64,000 nt of DNA. It comes from Fusobacterium sp. (GTDB lineage: Bacteria; Fusobacteriota; Fusobacteriia; Fusobacteriales; Fusobacteriaceae). Numbering within the stretch: the first letter of the stretch is position 1; every line of letters begins with the position of its first letter. This document shows positions 24,822-34,026 of this stretch, piece after piece. The translations under genes and the position numbers were made by a program. Below the pieces are notes generated by a model. That model was not told where the DNA came from and made no database searches. It saw only the letters and a program-made list of their open reading frames with translations. The stretch lies in NCBI RefSeq assembly GCF_019012925.1, contig NZ_JAGIRL010000047.1:1-64000 (forward strand), given 5' to 3'.

Positions 24822-25985
24822 TCAATATTTTTCTATGAAAATTTTTAATTTATTTATAAGATTACATTTTTGTATAAGAAAATCTCTAAAAATAGTATTG
24901 TATCTCTCTATCTTAGCAAGGTTCTCGAAAAAGTAAAGATAACTCTCCTTTCCAAGTTCCAAATTATTTTCCTTTCTAAAATTATAATCTTTAAAAAACT
25001 TCTCCATATTATCCAAAAATTCATCATCAGCAAACTCTTGAATAACTTTTCTATACTTATCTAAAAATCCCTCAATCTTATCTAGATGAGCAAACTCCTC
25101 TTGACAATATATGTGCCACATATAAGGTTTACCAGTGAGTACAGCCCTTATAAATGAGTCTTCCCCTCTGACAAAATTGAAATCAACTAGGTTGATTAAC
25201 TCTTCATACTCCTCTTGATTAAGAAATTCTAAGAACCTTATCTCTATTTTACCATATTTTAACGAATTTCTAAAGTGTTCTATTGAAAAATTTTTTAAAA
25301 TTTTTCTTAAACTATCTTGTGTCTTCTCTCCTAAGGCAAGTAAAACTACCTCTTTATCAAATTTTTGTAGATCTTCAATAAGTGGAATGAAATTTTTTTC
25401 GTAAGAAAAAAGAGTTCCCACAATTTTATTATCTATATTTTCAATATCAGCAAGATACTTATCCCTATACTCTTTTTTGTTCATAGCTACCTTTTTAGCT
25501 CTTTCAAGATAGTTAGAATCAGCAATAATCCCTCCACTCTTTTCAGTGAATCCAGGCATAAAGAAGAATTTTTTTAATTTTCCTTGTCCTAGAGGTGAAC
25601 TTTGTAAATGAAAGTCCTCAATCCAATCTTCAGCAGAAAGGTATTCTAAATTGATTAAAAGATCTGAGTGATCATAGGCAATAGCCATATATTCCTCAGG
25701 GATTTTACAACCAAAAGCTTCTATTATCACTTGTGATGTAGATAGATCTTTTGAATTTTCTCTTAAATAATCAAAGGTGATGTATTCTATACTGTCAATA
25801 GTCTGAATACCACTATCTATTACAGATGAATTTATCTTTTTAAACTCATCCAATCTATTTAAGAAAACTCTTATTTTGCTATTGAAAAAAACTTTTTTTA
25901 ACTCTTTAGCAACACGATATACTACACCAATATCTCCATAATTATCTATGATTTCACAAAATATATCAAGAGTTTTTAATTCCAT
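24822..25985 (-). CDS. earP: EF-P arginine rhamnosyltransferase EarP
   Basis: Inverting GT-B glycosyltransferase that moves rhamnose from dTDP-rhamnose to Arg32 of EF-P. The N-terminus has DIFCEIIDNYGDIGVVYR, with Asp14 and Asp18 matching the catalytic pair of Pseudomonas EarP, and the C-terminal half has the nucleotide-binding stretch FVRGEDSFIRAVLTGKP followed by WHIYCQEE. The LINLEYLSAEDWIE segment near 110 is also family-specific. At 387 residues it is full length. The start lies within the last 20 bases of the upstream oxidoreductase gene; efp follows directly. Confidence 0.93.
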   Translation of the reverse strand: MELKTLDIFCEIIDNYGDIGVVYRVAKELKKVFFNSKIRVFLNRLDEFKKINSSVIDSGIQTIDSIEYITFDYLRENSKDLSTSQVIIEAFGCKIPEEYMAIAYDHSDLLINLEYLSAEDWIEDFHLQSSPLGQGKLKKFFFMPGFTEKSGGIIADSNYLERAKKVAMNKKEYRDKYLADIENIDNKIVGTLFSYEKNFIPLIEDLQKFDKEVVLLALGEKTQDSLRKILKNFSIEHFRNSLKYGKIEIRFLEFLNQEEYEELINLVDFNFVRGEDSFIRAVLTGKPYMWHIYCQEEFAHLDKIEGFLDKYRKVIQEFADDEFLDNMEKFFKDYNFRKENNLELGKESYLYFFENLAKIERYNTIFRDFLIQKCNLINKLKIFIEKY

Positions 25986-26925
25986 TTCTTAATTCATACT
26001 CCTTTCTAGCTACATTTACCCAATTAGGACGAGCAATCATAGCTCTTCCAACTGCTACAAGATCAAGGAGATCATTTTCAACTAGCCAACTTGCTTGACT
26101 CTCTTTTTTTATATTTCTAACTCCAATAACAGGAATAGAAACATGTTTTTTTATCTCAGTTCCCATATATATTACCCAGTCTAGAGGAAAGTCACTAGGA
26201 ACTTCTATCTTCTCTTTTCTATTGTATTTAGGATCAGGCACTCCAGAGGAAACATGTAAGAGATCAATACCAAGTTTTTCTAAAAACTTAGCAATCTCAA
26301 TTCCATCAGCTAATTCAGGTTCATTTCCACCCATTCTATAACCTAATATAAAATTATCATCAAAAAGTTCTCTAGTCTCTTCTATCAATCTTTTTGAAAA
26401 ATACATTCTATTTTCAAAAGGACCACCATACTCATCAGTTCTAGTATTCCAAAGTCTTGAATTAAGTTGTGAAATGAGATATGTGTGAGCACCATGAATT
26501 TCAATACCATCAAATCCAGCCTTTTTAGCTCTCACAAAGGCTAATTTAAATTTTTCTAGAATCTCTTCTAAAACTAACTTGTCTATATCTTTTATCCCCT
26601 CTTTAAATCCAGCATGATGAATTTGTATAAGAGCAGGAACACTGTATTCACGACATTTATCAGCTATCTTTTTCAATCCAGGAATAAATGAATCATTCCA
26701 AATTCCCAGTTGATTTTCTCTCAATTTACCATCTTCACTAACAGCAGTAGCTTCGACAATCACAAGTCCTACACCACCACGTAAAACATCTTCGTACCAA
26801 CTTACTAATTCATCAGTAACATATCCATCTAATCCAACAATGGAGAATCTAACAAGTGGAGGGAGAACAATCCTATTTTTTAACTCTATATTTTTTATAG
26901 TTAATTTATCAAATATAGATGCCAT
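25966..26925 (-). CDS. Old yellow enzyme-type NADH:flavin oxidoreductase
   Basis: FMN-dependent ene-reductase with a TIM barrel. Typical segments are LKNRIVLPPLVRF near the start, LIQIHHAGFK with the His that contacts FMN, GFDGIEIHGAHTYLISQLNSRLWNTRTDEYGG, the FILGYRMGG strand and the C-terminal VAVGRAMIARPNW phosphate-binding part. There is no iron-sulfur or FAD domain, so it is the short 320-residue type. Start at 26925 fits the AAGGAG upstream. It is cotranscribed with earP and efp, with no evident functional link. Confidence 0.9.
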   Translation of the reverse strand: MASIFDKLTIKNIELKNRIVLPPLVRFSIVGLDGYVTDELVSWYEDVLRGGVGLVIVEATAVSEDGKLRENQLGIWNDSFIPGLKKIADKCREYSVPALIQIHHAGFKEGIKDIDKLVLEEILEKFKLAFVRAKKAGFDGIEIHGAHTYLISQLNSRLWNTRTDEYGGPFENRMYFSKRLIEETRELFDDNFILGYRMGGNEPELADGIEIAKFLEKLGIDLLHVSSGVPDPKYNRKEKIEVPSDFPLDWVIYMGTEIKKHVSIPVIGVRNIKKESQASWLVENDLLDLVAVGRAMIARPNWVNVARKEYELRNGIKNS

Positions 26926-27014
26926 ACTCATCTCCTTTTTTATGAACATTCAGATTATATTATATGATAAAACATAAAAAAACTCAATATATTTTTTGTA
27001 TGGGTTAAATCTTA

Positions 27015-27043
27015 TTGTAAAAGTTTAAAATACATGGTATAAT
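27015..27043 (+). promoter_or_regulatory. Promoter of the ABC-F gene
   Basis: TTGTAA at 27015-27020 and TATAAT at 27038-27043, 17-base spacer. Confidence 0.65.
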
Positions 27044-27084
27044 GTTATGGAATTTTTTGAAAGTTGAAAAGGAGGAGTTATTCA

Positions 27085-28707
27085 ATGATCGCAACTAGTA
27101 ATCTGGGGATGAGATTTTCTGGAAGAAAGCTTTTTGAAGATGTAAGCATTAAGTTTACACCTGGTAACTGTTATGGACTAATAGGAGCTAATGGTGCAGG
27201 AAAATCAACATTTGTAAAAATACTTTCAGGAGTATTAGAGCCTACTGAAGGTGAGGTAATTTTTGATAAAAATAAGAGAATGGCAGTATTAAACCAAAAC
27301 CACTTTGCACATGAAGAGGATAAGGTTTTAGATGTAGTTTTAATGGGACACAAAAAACTATGGGATATAATAGTTGAAAAAAATGCTATCTACGCTAAAG
27401 AAGAGTTTACTGATGAAGATGGAATAAGAGCAGGAGAGTTAGAGGGAGAGTTTGCTGAACTTAATGGTTGGGAAGCAGAAACTGAGGCTGAAACTCTACT
27501 TATGGGATTAGGAATAGGTGCTGATCTACATCAAAAATATATGAAAGAGTTAGGAGAGCCAGAAAAAGTTAAAGTTCTATTAGCTCAAGCTCTATTTGGA
27601 CAACCTGATGTATTATTATTAGACGAGCCTACTAACGGACTTGATATAAGAGCTATAACTTGGCTTGAAAACTTCTTAATGGGACTTGACAATACAACTG
27701 TAATAGTAGTATCACACGATAGACACTTCTTAAATAAAGTGTGTACTCACATAACAGATATAGATTATGGTAAGATTAAGATGTATGTTGGAAACTACGA
27801 TTTCTGGTATGAATCAAACCAACTTATGGTAAAATTAATATCTTCTAAAAATAAAAAACTTGAGCAAAAAAGACAGGAGTTACAGGAGTTCATTGCAAGA
27901 TTTAGTGCCAATGCATCAAAATCTAAACAGGCTACTTCTAGAAAGAAACTTCTTGAGAAATTACAACTTGAGGATATGCAAGTATCTAATAGAAAATACC
28001 CATTTGTTGAGTTTAAACAAGAGAGAGAAGCTGGAAACAATATGTTAAAAGTTGAAAATCTAACTAAGACAGTAGATGGAGTGAAAGTATTAGATAATTT
28101 ATCATTTACTATCTACACTGGAGATAAGGTTGTTTTCCTAGCTAAGAATGATATAGTTAAGACAACATTACTTAATATTTTAAGTGGAGAGATGGAGCCA
28201 GATTCAGGAAGTTATACTTGGGGAGTAACAACTAGCCAAGCATATATGCCAAAAGATAATACTAAATTCTTTGAAAATAAGGATTTAAATCTAATAGATT
28301 GGTTAAGACCATACTCACCTGACCAGCATGAAGCTTTTGTAAGAGGATTCTTAGGAAGAATGTTATTTACTGGAGAGGAAACTTTAAAAAGTAGTTCTGT
28401 TCTATCTGGAGGAGAAAAGGTAAGATGTATGATAGCTAAAATGATGCTAACAAATGCCAATGTTCTTATGTTTGACAACCCTAATGACCACTTAGATCTA
28501 GAATCTATCACATCATTAAACAAAGCTTTAACAAACTTTAAAGGAACAATCTTATTTGGAGCACATGACCACGAGTTCATACAAACAGTAGCAAATAGAA
28601 TTATTGAGATTACACCTAATGGAATATTAGATAAGACTATGAGCTATGATGAGTACTTAGAAGATGAGAGAGTACAAGCTAGATTAGAAGAGTTATATGC
28701 TGAATAA
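27085..28707 (+). CDS. ABC-F family ATPase, YbiT-like, with one degenerate nucleotide site
   Basis: Soluble ribosome-associated protein with two ABC domains and no membrane part. Domain 1 has an intact Walker A (GANGAGKST) and Walker B (VLLLDEPTNGLD) but its signature is LGEPEKVKV instead of an LSGGQ form. Domain 2 has an intact signature LSGGEKVRC, but Walker A is LAKNDIVKTTL and Walker B reads MFDNPNDHLD, without the catalytic glutamate. So one composite site is normal and the other is degenerate on both faces. The linker (FSANASKSKQATSRKK) is the YbiT type. ATG 27085 follows AAGGAGG; a TTG at 27064 overlaps it. Confidence 0.9.
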   Translation: MIATSNLGMRFSGRKLFEDVSIKFTPGNCYGLIGANGAGKSTFVKILSGVLEPTEGEVIFDKNKRMAVLNQNHFAHEEDKVLDVVLMGHKKLWDIIVEKNAIYAKEEFTDEDGIRAGELEGEFAELNGWEAETEAETLLMGLGIGADLHQKYMKELGEPEKVKVLLAQALFGQPDVLLLDEPTNGLDIRAITWLENFLMGLDNTTVIVVSHDRHFLNKVCTHITDIDYGKIKMYVGNYDFWYESNQLMVKLISSKNKKLEQKRQELQEFIARFSANASKSKQATSRKKLLEKLQLEDMQVSNRKYPFVEFKQEREAGNNMLKVENLTKTVDGVKVLDNLSFTIYTGDKVVFLAKNDIVKTTLLNILSGEMEPDSGSYTWGVTTSQAYMPKDNTKFFENKDLNLIDWLRPYSPDQHEAFVRGFLGRMLFTGEETLKSSSVLSGGEKVRCMIAKMMLTNANVLMFDNPNDHLDLESITSLNKALTNFKGTILFGAHDHEFIQTVANRIIEITPNGILDKTMSYDEYLEDERVQARLEELYAE

Positions 28708-28738
28708 TAACTAAAAGTAGAATAATTTAGAATAAGTA

Positions 28739-28783
28739 AAAAGGAAAAAAATTACTAATGGAGTAACTTTTTTCCTTTTTATA
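28739..28783. terminator. Bidirectional terminator
   Basis: Long stem AAAGGAAAAAAATTAC / GTAACTTTTTTCCTTT with a short loop and a following T-rich tract; it serves the ABC-F gene and the converging small gene. Confidence 0.8.
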
Positions 28784-28787
28784 TTTA

Positions 28788-29102
28788 CTAAAGCTTTATA
28801 ATAATGTATCTTTTTCCCTTAACTGTAATATATTCCTCTTTTTTCTTATGAAGTTTTTCAAACTTTCTGTGAGTGTATCTTTTGAGTTGTTTAGGAGGAT
28901 AGTCTTTATGGAAGGCTCTAAACTCCATAAGTTGTATAGTAGCTGTAATTTCCTCTCTATCTTCAGCTACTAAATAATCATCAGTCCCAAATGTAAAAAG
29001 GATATTGTAGTAAATGGGGTCGTTTTTAATCTGTTTGAAATTAAAATTTTTCTTAGTTTGTTCAATAATATATTGCCCTAAAGCATTTAATCTATCTGAC
29101 AT
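28788..29102 (-). CDS. Conserved-looking small basic protein, unknown
   Basis: A 104-residue lysine-rich protein with no signal peptide or membrane segment. The first 60 residues are helical (LGQYIIEQTKKNFNFKQI) and mention DDYLVAEDREEITATI; the end is a beta hairpin (EYITVKGKRYIIIKL). I do not recognise a family. It starts directly after the flavin reductase gene with no gap, so it is cotranscribed. The basic tail could bind nucleic acid, but nothing proves it. Confidence 0.6.
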   Translation of the reverse strand: MSDRLNALGQYIIEQTKKNFNFKQIKNDPIYYNILFTFGTDDYLVAEDREEITATIQLMEFRAFHKDYPPKQLKRYTHRKFEKLHKKKEEYITVKGKRYIIIKL

Positions 29103-29744
29103 CTATCTCTTTCCTTTCTTTTTAGTTTTATCTTTTTTCTTTTTTATAGTGTTTGTACTTTTTTTCTTCTCAATAGTAGCTTTTTTAGCAACTGAGTATC
29201 CAAAACTACCAATCGCTGTTTTAGGAACAGGAAAATACTCCCCATGAGAGTATGTTATTAAGTTAGCCCATTCAAAATGTATCTTTCCATTTTCATCAAT
29301 AAGCTTTTCATCAATGTGTGAACATAATACTTCAGCTAAAAATAGATCGTGAGTTCCTAGAGGAATAATTGATTTTACTTTACACTCAATATTTACAGGA
29401 CACTCATCAATATATGGGCTATTTACCTCTTTCCCCTCCTTCATAGTAAAATTCATCTCTTTGATCTTATCAACTACTCTTCCAGAACGAACTCCACAAA
29501 AGTCTGTTTCTCTAGTTAGCCTTCTTGTAGGCAGATTGATAGTAAACTCCATACTCTCTTTTATATAATCGTAGGATAATCTTTCAGGTCTAATTGAGAT
29601 TGAAAGCATAGGTGGTTTTGTACATACAGTTCCTGTCCAAGCAACAGTAAATACATTATCTTTACCTTCACTGTTTCTACTTGTGACCATTACCACAGGA
29701 ACAGGGTTTAAGACAACACTTCCTTTAAAAATATTTTTACTCAT
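29103..29744 (-). CDS. Flavin reductase-like FMN-binding protein with lysine-rich tail
   Basis: Split-barrel FMN protein of the flavoredoxin/flavin reductase family. Markers are PVPVVMVTSRNSEGKDNVFTVAWTG near the start, RPERLSYDYIKESMEFTINLP and the later RETDFCGVRSGR. The core is about 190 residues; the last 25 are almost all Lys, Thr and Ser, an extension that is not part of the fold. ATG 29744 follows AAGGAG; an in-frame ATG at 29771 lacks a site. The redox partner is unknown. Confidence 0.85.
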   Translation of the reverse strand: MSKNIFKGSVVLNPVPVVMVTSRNSEGKDNVFTVAWTGTVCTKPPMLSISIRPERLSYDYIKESMEFTINLPTRRLTRETDFCGVRSGRVVDKIKEMNFTMKEGKEVNSPYIDECPVNIECKVKSIIPLGTHDLFLAEVLCSHIDEKLIDENGKIHFEWANLITYSHGEYFPVPKTAIGSFGYSVAKKATIEKKKSTNTIKKKKDKTKKKGKR

Positions 29745-29823
29745 ATAATTGCTCCTTTTTTTTAAATTCATTTTAAATTATAACATTTTTTCATATTTCT
29801 TACAATAATAATAAGGTGTAGTA

Positions 29824-29852
29824 TTGATTAAATCTTGAACATATGGTATACT
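29824..29852 (+). promoter_or_regulatory. Promoter of minCDE
   Basis: TTGATT at 29824-29829 and TATACT at 29847-29852 with a 17-base spacer, just upstream of the minC leader. Confidence 0.6.
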
Positions 29853-29883
29853 CACATTATAAGGACGAAAAAAGGTGGGACTT

Positions 29884-30543
29884 ATGAACAATTACGTTAT
29901 TTTAAAAGGAAAAAAGGATAGGTTATCTATTTATCTAAATGATGAAGTAGATTTTTTAACAATCAGAGATAGTCTTGTAGAAAAGATAATAGAAGCAAGG
30001 AATTTCATAGGAAAGGGACAGATTGCTATTGAATTTACCAATAGAAAATTAAGTGAACTAGAGGAGAATGTACTAATAGATTTAATAAAGGTGAATAGTG
30101 ATTTGAATATAACCTATGTTTTCTCTGAATCTGATGGTGAAGTTGAACGGATAAAGTTTGTAAAATCTGTAACAGAAGAGGGAATTACAAAATTTCATAG
30201 GGGAACTTTACGTTCTGGAATCAAGTTAGAGTATGATGGAAATATAGTAGTTATAGGAGATGTAAATCCGGGAGCATTAATAAGAGCTAAAGGAAATGTT
30301 ATTGTTTTAGGATTTTTAAACGGAACTGTCTATGCAGGACAAGATGGAGATAGAGATGCCTTTGTAGGTGCAACTCATATGAATCCAGTTCAATTGGTAA
30401 TAGGGCATACTGTAGCTCAACCTATGCAAAGTAGAATCTTAGATACTAACAAAGTAGACAGAAAAGGTGGGTTTAAGATAGCGTATCTAAGTGGCAAAGA
30501 GATAAGAATAGAGGATTTTAGTACTCGTTTATTAAATGATTAA
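29884..30543 (+). CDS. minC: Septum site-determining protein MinC
   Basis: Inhibits FtsZ assembly away from midcell. The N-terminal 95 residues are the FtsZ-inhibiting domain (YVILKGKKDRLSIYL at the start), and the C-terminal right-handed beta-helix is evident from LRSGIKLEYDGNIVVIGDVNPGALIRAKGNVIVLG and LNGTVYAGQDG. The RAKGNV part binds MinD. The ATG at 29884 is preferred over a GTG at 29875 which sits in the GGTGGG ribosome binding site. First gene of minCDE. Confidence 0.94.
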   Translation: MNNYVILKGKKDRLSIYLNDEVDFLTIRDSLVEKIIEARNFIGKGQIAIEFTNRKLSELEENVLIDLIKVNSDLNITYVFSESDGEVERIKFVKSVTEEGITKFHRGTLRSGIKLEYDGNIVVIGDVNPGALIRAKGNVIVLGFLNGTVYAGQDGDRDAFVGATHMNPVQLVIGHTVAQPMQSRILDTNKVDRKGGFKIAYLSGKEIRIEDFSTRLLND

Positions 30544-30561
30544 GAGTTAGGAGTGAAAAAA

Positions 30562-31353
30562 ATGGCGAAGGTAATAGTTGTAACATCTGGAAAAGGTGGA
30601 GTGGGAAAAACTACAACTACTTCTAATATTGGAGTAGGATTAGCATTAAAAGGAAAAAAGGTACTTTTAATAGATACAGATATTGGACTTAGAAATTTAG
30701 ATGTAGTTATGGGACTTGAAAATAGAATAGTTTATGACTTAGTAGATGTAGTAGAGGATAGATGTAGAATAGCTCAAGCACTGATAAAGGATAAAAGATG
30801 TTCAAATCTTTGTCTATTACCTGCTGCACAAATTAGAGATAAGAATGATGTTAGTCCAGAGCAGATGAAAAAGCTGATAGAGGGATTGAGAAAGGATTTT
30901 GATTATATCCTAATTGATTGTCCTGCTGGAATAGAGCAAGGATTTAAAAACGCAATAGCTGCTGCAGATGAGGCAATAGTAGTAACTACTCCAGAGATAT
31001 CTGCAACAAGAGATGCTGATAGAATCATAGGACTATTAGAAGCAAATGATATAAGAAGTCCAAAGTTGATAGTGAACCGTATAAAAATGGATATGGTCAA
31101 AGCTGGAAATATGTTGAGTGTAGATGATATGTTGGATATTTTAGCGATAGAACTTATTGGAGTTGTACCAGATGATGAAAATATAGTAATATCTACAAAT
31201 AGAGGAGAACCATTGGTATACAAAGGAGAGTCTTTAGCAGCTCATGCATATAAGAACATTGTTGAAAGAATAGAGGGACAGTCAGTTCCATTCTTAGACT
31301 TGGATATAAAGTTAAGCTTTTTTGATAAAATAAAAATGGTATTTAGTAAGTAG
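30562..31353 (+). CDS. minD: Septum site-determining ATPase MinD
   Basis: Membrane-switching ATPase that carries MinC and is displaced by MinE. Deviant Walker A VTSGKGGVGKTTTTSNIG is at the N-terminus, followed by LLIDTDIGLRNLDVVMGLENR and DYILIDCPAGIEQGF. The C-terminal amphipathic membrane helix (KLSFFDKIKMVFSK) is present. ATG 30562 after TAGGAG is chosen; a GTG at 30553 overlaps this site. Confidence 0.96.
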   Translation: MAKVIVVTSGKGGVGKTTTTSNIGVGLALKGKKVLLIDTDIGLRNLDVVMGLENRIVYDLVDVVEDRCRIAQALIKDKRCSNLCLLPAAQIRDKNDVSPEQMKKLIEGLRKDFDYILIDCPAGIEQGFKNAIAAADEAIVVTTPEISATRDADRIIGLLEANDIRSPKLIVNRIKMDMVKAGNMLSVDDMLDILAIELIGVVPDDENIVISTNRGEPLVYKGESLAAHAYKNIVERIEGQSVPFLDLDIKLSFFDKIKMVFSK

Positions 31354-31361
31354 GTGACAAG

Positions 31362-31625
31362 ATGGGTATATTTAGTTTTTTTAATAAAGAGGAGAAAAAA
31401 TCAAAGAATGTAGCTAAAGATAGACTTAAACTTGTGCTTATACATGATAGAGCGATGCTTTCATCTGGAATGTTAGAGCAGATGAAAGATGATATAATTG
31501 CTGTTATATCTAAATATGTAGATATAGATAGAGATGCTCTTAATATAGATATTGCTGAAAATCCAGAAAATACAAGAAGAACAACATTGGTAGCAAATAT
31601 TCCATTGAAAACAAAAAAAGCATAA
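31362..31625 (+). CDS. minE: Cell division topological specificity factor MinE
   Basis: Drives MinD oscillation by stimulating its ATPase. The 87 residues begin with a membrane-targeting helix (MGIFSFFNKEEKKS), then the MinD-contact segment (AKDRLKLVLIHDRAML) and the dimerising beta domain (IIAVISKYVDIDRDALNIDI). It follows minD by 8 bases and is followed by a terminator. Confidence 0.94.
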   Translation: MGIFSFFNKEEKKSKNVAKDRLKLVLIHDRAMLSSGMLEQMKDDIIAVISKYVDIDRDALNIDIAENPENTRRTTLVANIPLKTKKA

Positions 31626-31651
31626 GAGTTGAGAGAATAATAAAAAAATAT

Positions 31652-31685
31652 GAAGAGAGATGTGAATATCTCTCTTCTTTTACTT
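31652..31685. terminator. Terminator after minE, probably bidirectional
   Basis: GAAGAGAGA and TCTCTCTTC pair across an 8-base loop; A's precede and T's follow. Confidence 0.8.
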
Positions 31686-33994
31686 TATTTTTCTTTTACA
31701 CAAAGCACATGGTAGATACCATCTATAACTTCAGTTCCCTCTGTATCATGTTCAAATCCAGGGAAAGCTTTATCCCAAAGTGATAGTGCCTCTAGGTATT
31801 TTATTTGTGGGCTATTTTCATCACCGAAGTTTTCTCCTGACATAAGCATAGGTATTCCAGGTGGATAAGGAATAACTGAGTTGGCAGCTATTCTATTTAC
31901 CAATTTGTCTGCAGGAACTAGCTCTATATCATTGCTAACAATTGAGTTATAAGCTTCTCTTGGAGTTATTTCGATTTTAGGTAGACTAGAGTAAGCTTTA
32001 TTTAAAACTTCACCTAAATTATGTTCTCTAAGGTATTCAAACATCTTATCTCCAAGATCTTTAATTCCCATATCCTCATAGATTTCCTTATGACTGTCTA
32101 CAAGATCAGGTAAAACTTCACTTATAGGGGCATTTCTATCATAAAGTCTTTTAAATTCTGATAGAACACTTACAAGAGTTCCCCATTTTCCTTTAGTTAC
32201 TCCCATAGAGAAAAGGAACATCAATTGGAAATCAGTAGTTCTAGTAGGGACAATTCCATATTTATTTAAGAAAGCTGAAACTAGAGCAGCAGGAACACCT
32301 TTATCTAGTAATTCACCATCTTCTCCCATTCCTGGAGTTAAAATACTTACTTTTATTGGATCTAGCATACACCAGTTTTCAGGAAGATTTTTAAATCCGT
32401 GCCAAGAATCTTCTGGATGCATTATCCAAAAGTCTTGATCGTTAGCTAGTGTTTTAGTATCAGCCTCATAGAAAGGAACAACTTTACCTGAATGTTTTTC
32501 TTTGTATGATTCAGCATTCCAAGGTTTAAAGAACCAATTATTCTCTTTAGTGTATTCAGCATAAAGTTTTCCAATAACTTTACGGAATTCAACAGCTTCC
32601 TCTACTACCTCTTCCATTAGAGAGATACCAGATTCTCCATCCATCATAGCAGTAGCAATATCATTTGAAACAGCAATAGCATATAGAGGCGAAGTTGTAG
32701 CATGCATCATATATGCTTGGTTAAATCTGTTCTCATCCATTGATTTTTTACCATATCTTACATGAATAAATGATCCTTGAGAAAGAGCATTTAAAAGTTT
32801 ATGTGTAGAGTGTGTAGCAAAAATAGTTGGTCCTTGATTATATTTTTCAGGCTCACCTCTCATAGCGAAATGATCTTCATAGATCTCATTAAATCTAGCA
32901 TATCCATACCAAGCTTCATCAAAATGAATAATATCAGATGAAGATTCTAAAAGCTTTTCTACTTTTTTAGCATTATAAGTAACACCATCATATGTACAGT
33001 TAGTAACTACTGAATATACTGGTTTTTCATTTTCTCTGTTTTTCTCCTGAATAACAGGATTGTTTTGTATCTTTTTCAATATTGTCTCTTTTTCCATCTG
33101 TTCAGGAAGGATAGGACCAATAATTCCATATCTATTTCTTGTAGGAATCATATATATAGGAAGACCCCCACCTAAGATTAAACCTTGTTCTATAGATTTA
33201 TGACAGTTTCTATCAGCTAAAACAATATCGTTATCTTTTATACATGCCTGCATAATTGTTCTATTAGAACCAGATGTTCCACCTAAAACAGAATAAGTTC
33301 TATCTGAACCAAAAACTTTTGCAGCATATTGTTCAGATTCACCAAAATATCCAGTATGGTCAAGTAGAGATCCCAATTCAGCTCTCTCTATACCCATATC
33401 TGTTCTAAATAGGTTTTCTCCATAGAAATCATAGAACTTCTTACCTACAGCAGTTTTAGTAAAACCAACACCACCTTGGTGTCCAGGTGCAGCCCAAGAG
33501 TATTCAGCTTTTTTCTCATACTTCATAATAGCTGCTGCAAGAGGAGGAAGTAGTTGTTTTCTATATCTTTCAATAGCAGCAGAGATACGCTCCATAATGA
33601 AAGCTGATGAATCCTCAAGAAGCCATACATATTCATCAATTAAAGTAAAAGTTTCAGATTTTAAAGAGTCAAGAGCTCTTTCATTTTCAGCAAGTAGAAA
33701 AACAGGAACATTCTCTTGTCTTTTATGTAATTGTATAATTAGATGTTCAAGTTTATCCTCTTGACCTTTTATACCATGTTTAGAATCCCAGTCAATAAGC
33801 ATACAATCAATGTCTTTATTGAGCTTTATAATATCATTAGCATCCTCAATAGAGTTGGCATTTACAATCTGTATTCCTCTTTTTAAGATCTCCTCTTTTA
33901 AAGAGTGTAAAGCACCTTTGATACTGTTTTCTTCGTTCTTTTTAAAATCGTGAACAAATAAAACTTGAAATATTTCACCATCTAAACTTTTCAT
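31685..33994 (-). CDS. Orn/Lys/Arg decarboxylase, inducible acid-stress type
   Basis: PLP enzyme that decarboxylates a basic amino acid and consumes a proton. The 769-residue protein has the N-terminal receiver-like wing domain, the PLP domain with LGGTSGSNRTIMQA and the Schiff-base lysine in ATHSTHKLLNALSQ, and the large C-terminal domain. FDEAWYGYARF precedes the lysine. The cognate antiporter gene lies just upstream, so substrate enters and amine leaves by exchange. Sequence context alone does not separate lysine from arginine as substrate; ornithine seems less likely but is not excluded. Confidence 0.92.
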   Translation of the reverse strand: MKSLDGEIFQVLFVHDFKKNEENSIKGALHSLKEEILKRGIQIVNANSIEDANDIIKLNKDIDCMLIDWDSKHGIKGQEDKLEHLIIQLHKRQENVPVFLLAENERALDSLKSETFTLIDEYVWLLEDSSAFIMERISAAIERYRKQLLPPLAAAIMKYEKKAEYSWAAPGHQGGVGFTKTAVGKKFYDFYGENLFRTDMGIERAELGSLLDHTGYFGESEQYAAKVFGSDRTYSVLGGTSGSNRTIMQACIKDNDIVLADRNCHKSIEQGLILGGGLPIYMIPTRNRYGIIGPILPEQMEKETILKKIQNNPVIQEKNRENEKPVYSVVTNCTYDGVTYNAKKVEKLLESSSDIIHFDEAWYGYARFNEIYEDHFAMRGEPEKYNQGPTIFATHSTHKLLNALSQGSFIHVRYGKKSMDENRFNQAYMMHATTSPLYAIAVSNDIATAMMDGESGISLMEEVVEEAVEFRKVIGKLYAEYTKENNWFFKPWNAESYKEKHSGKVVPFYEADTKTLANDQDFWIMHPEDSWHGFKNLPENWCMLDPIKVSILTPGMGEDGELLDKGVPAALVSAFLNKYGIVPTRTTDFQLMFLFSMGVTKGKWGTLVSVLSEFKRLYDRNAPISEVLPDLVDSHKEIYEDMGIKDLGDKMFEYLREHNLGEVLNKAYSSLPKIEITPREAYNSIVSNDIELVPADKLVNRIAANSVIPYPPGIPMLMSGENFGDENSPQIKYLEALSLWDKAFPGFEHDTEGTEVIDGIYHVLCVKEK

Positions 33995-34026
33995 ATAAAA
34001 TCATCTCCTATATATTAAAAATAAAT

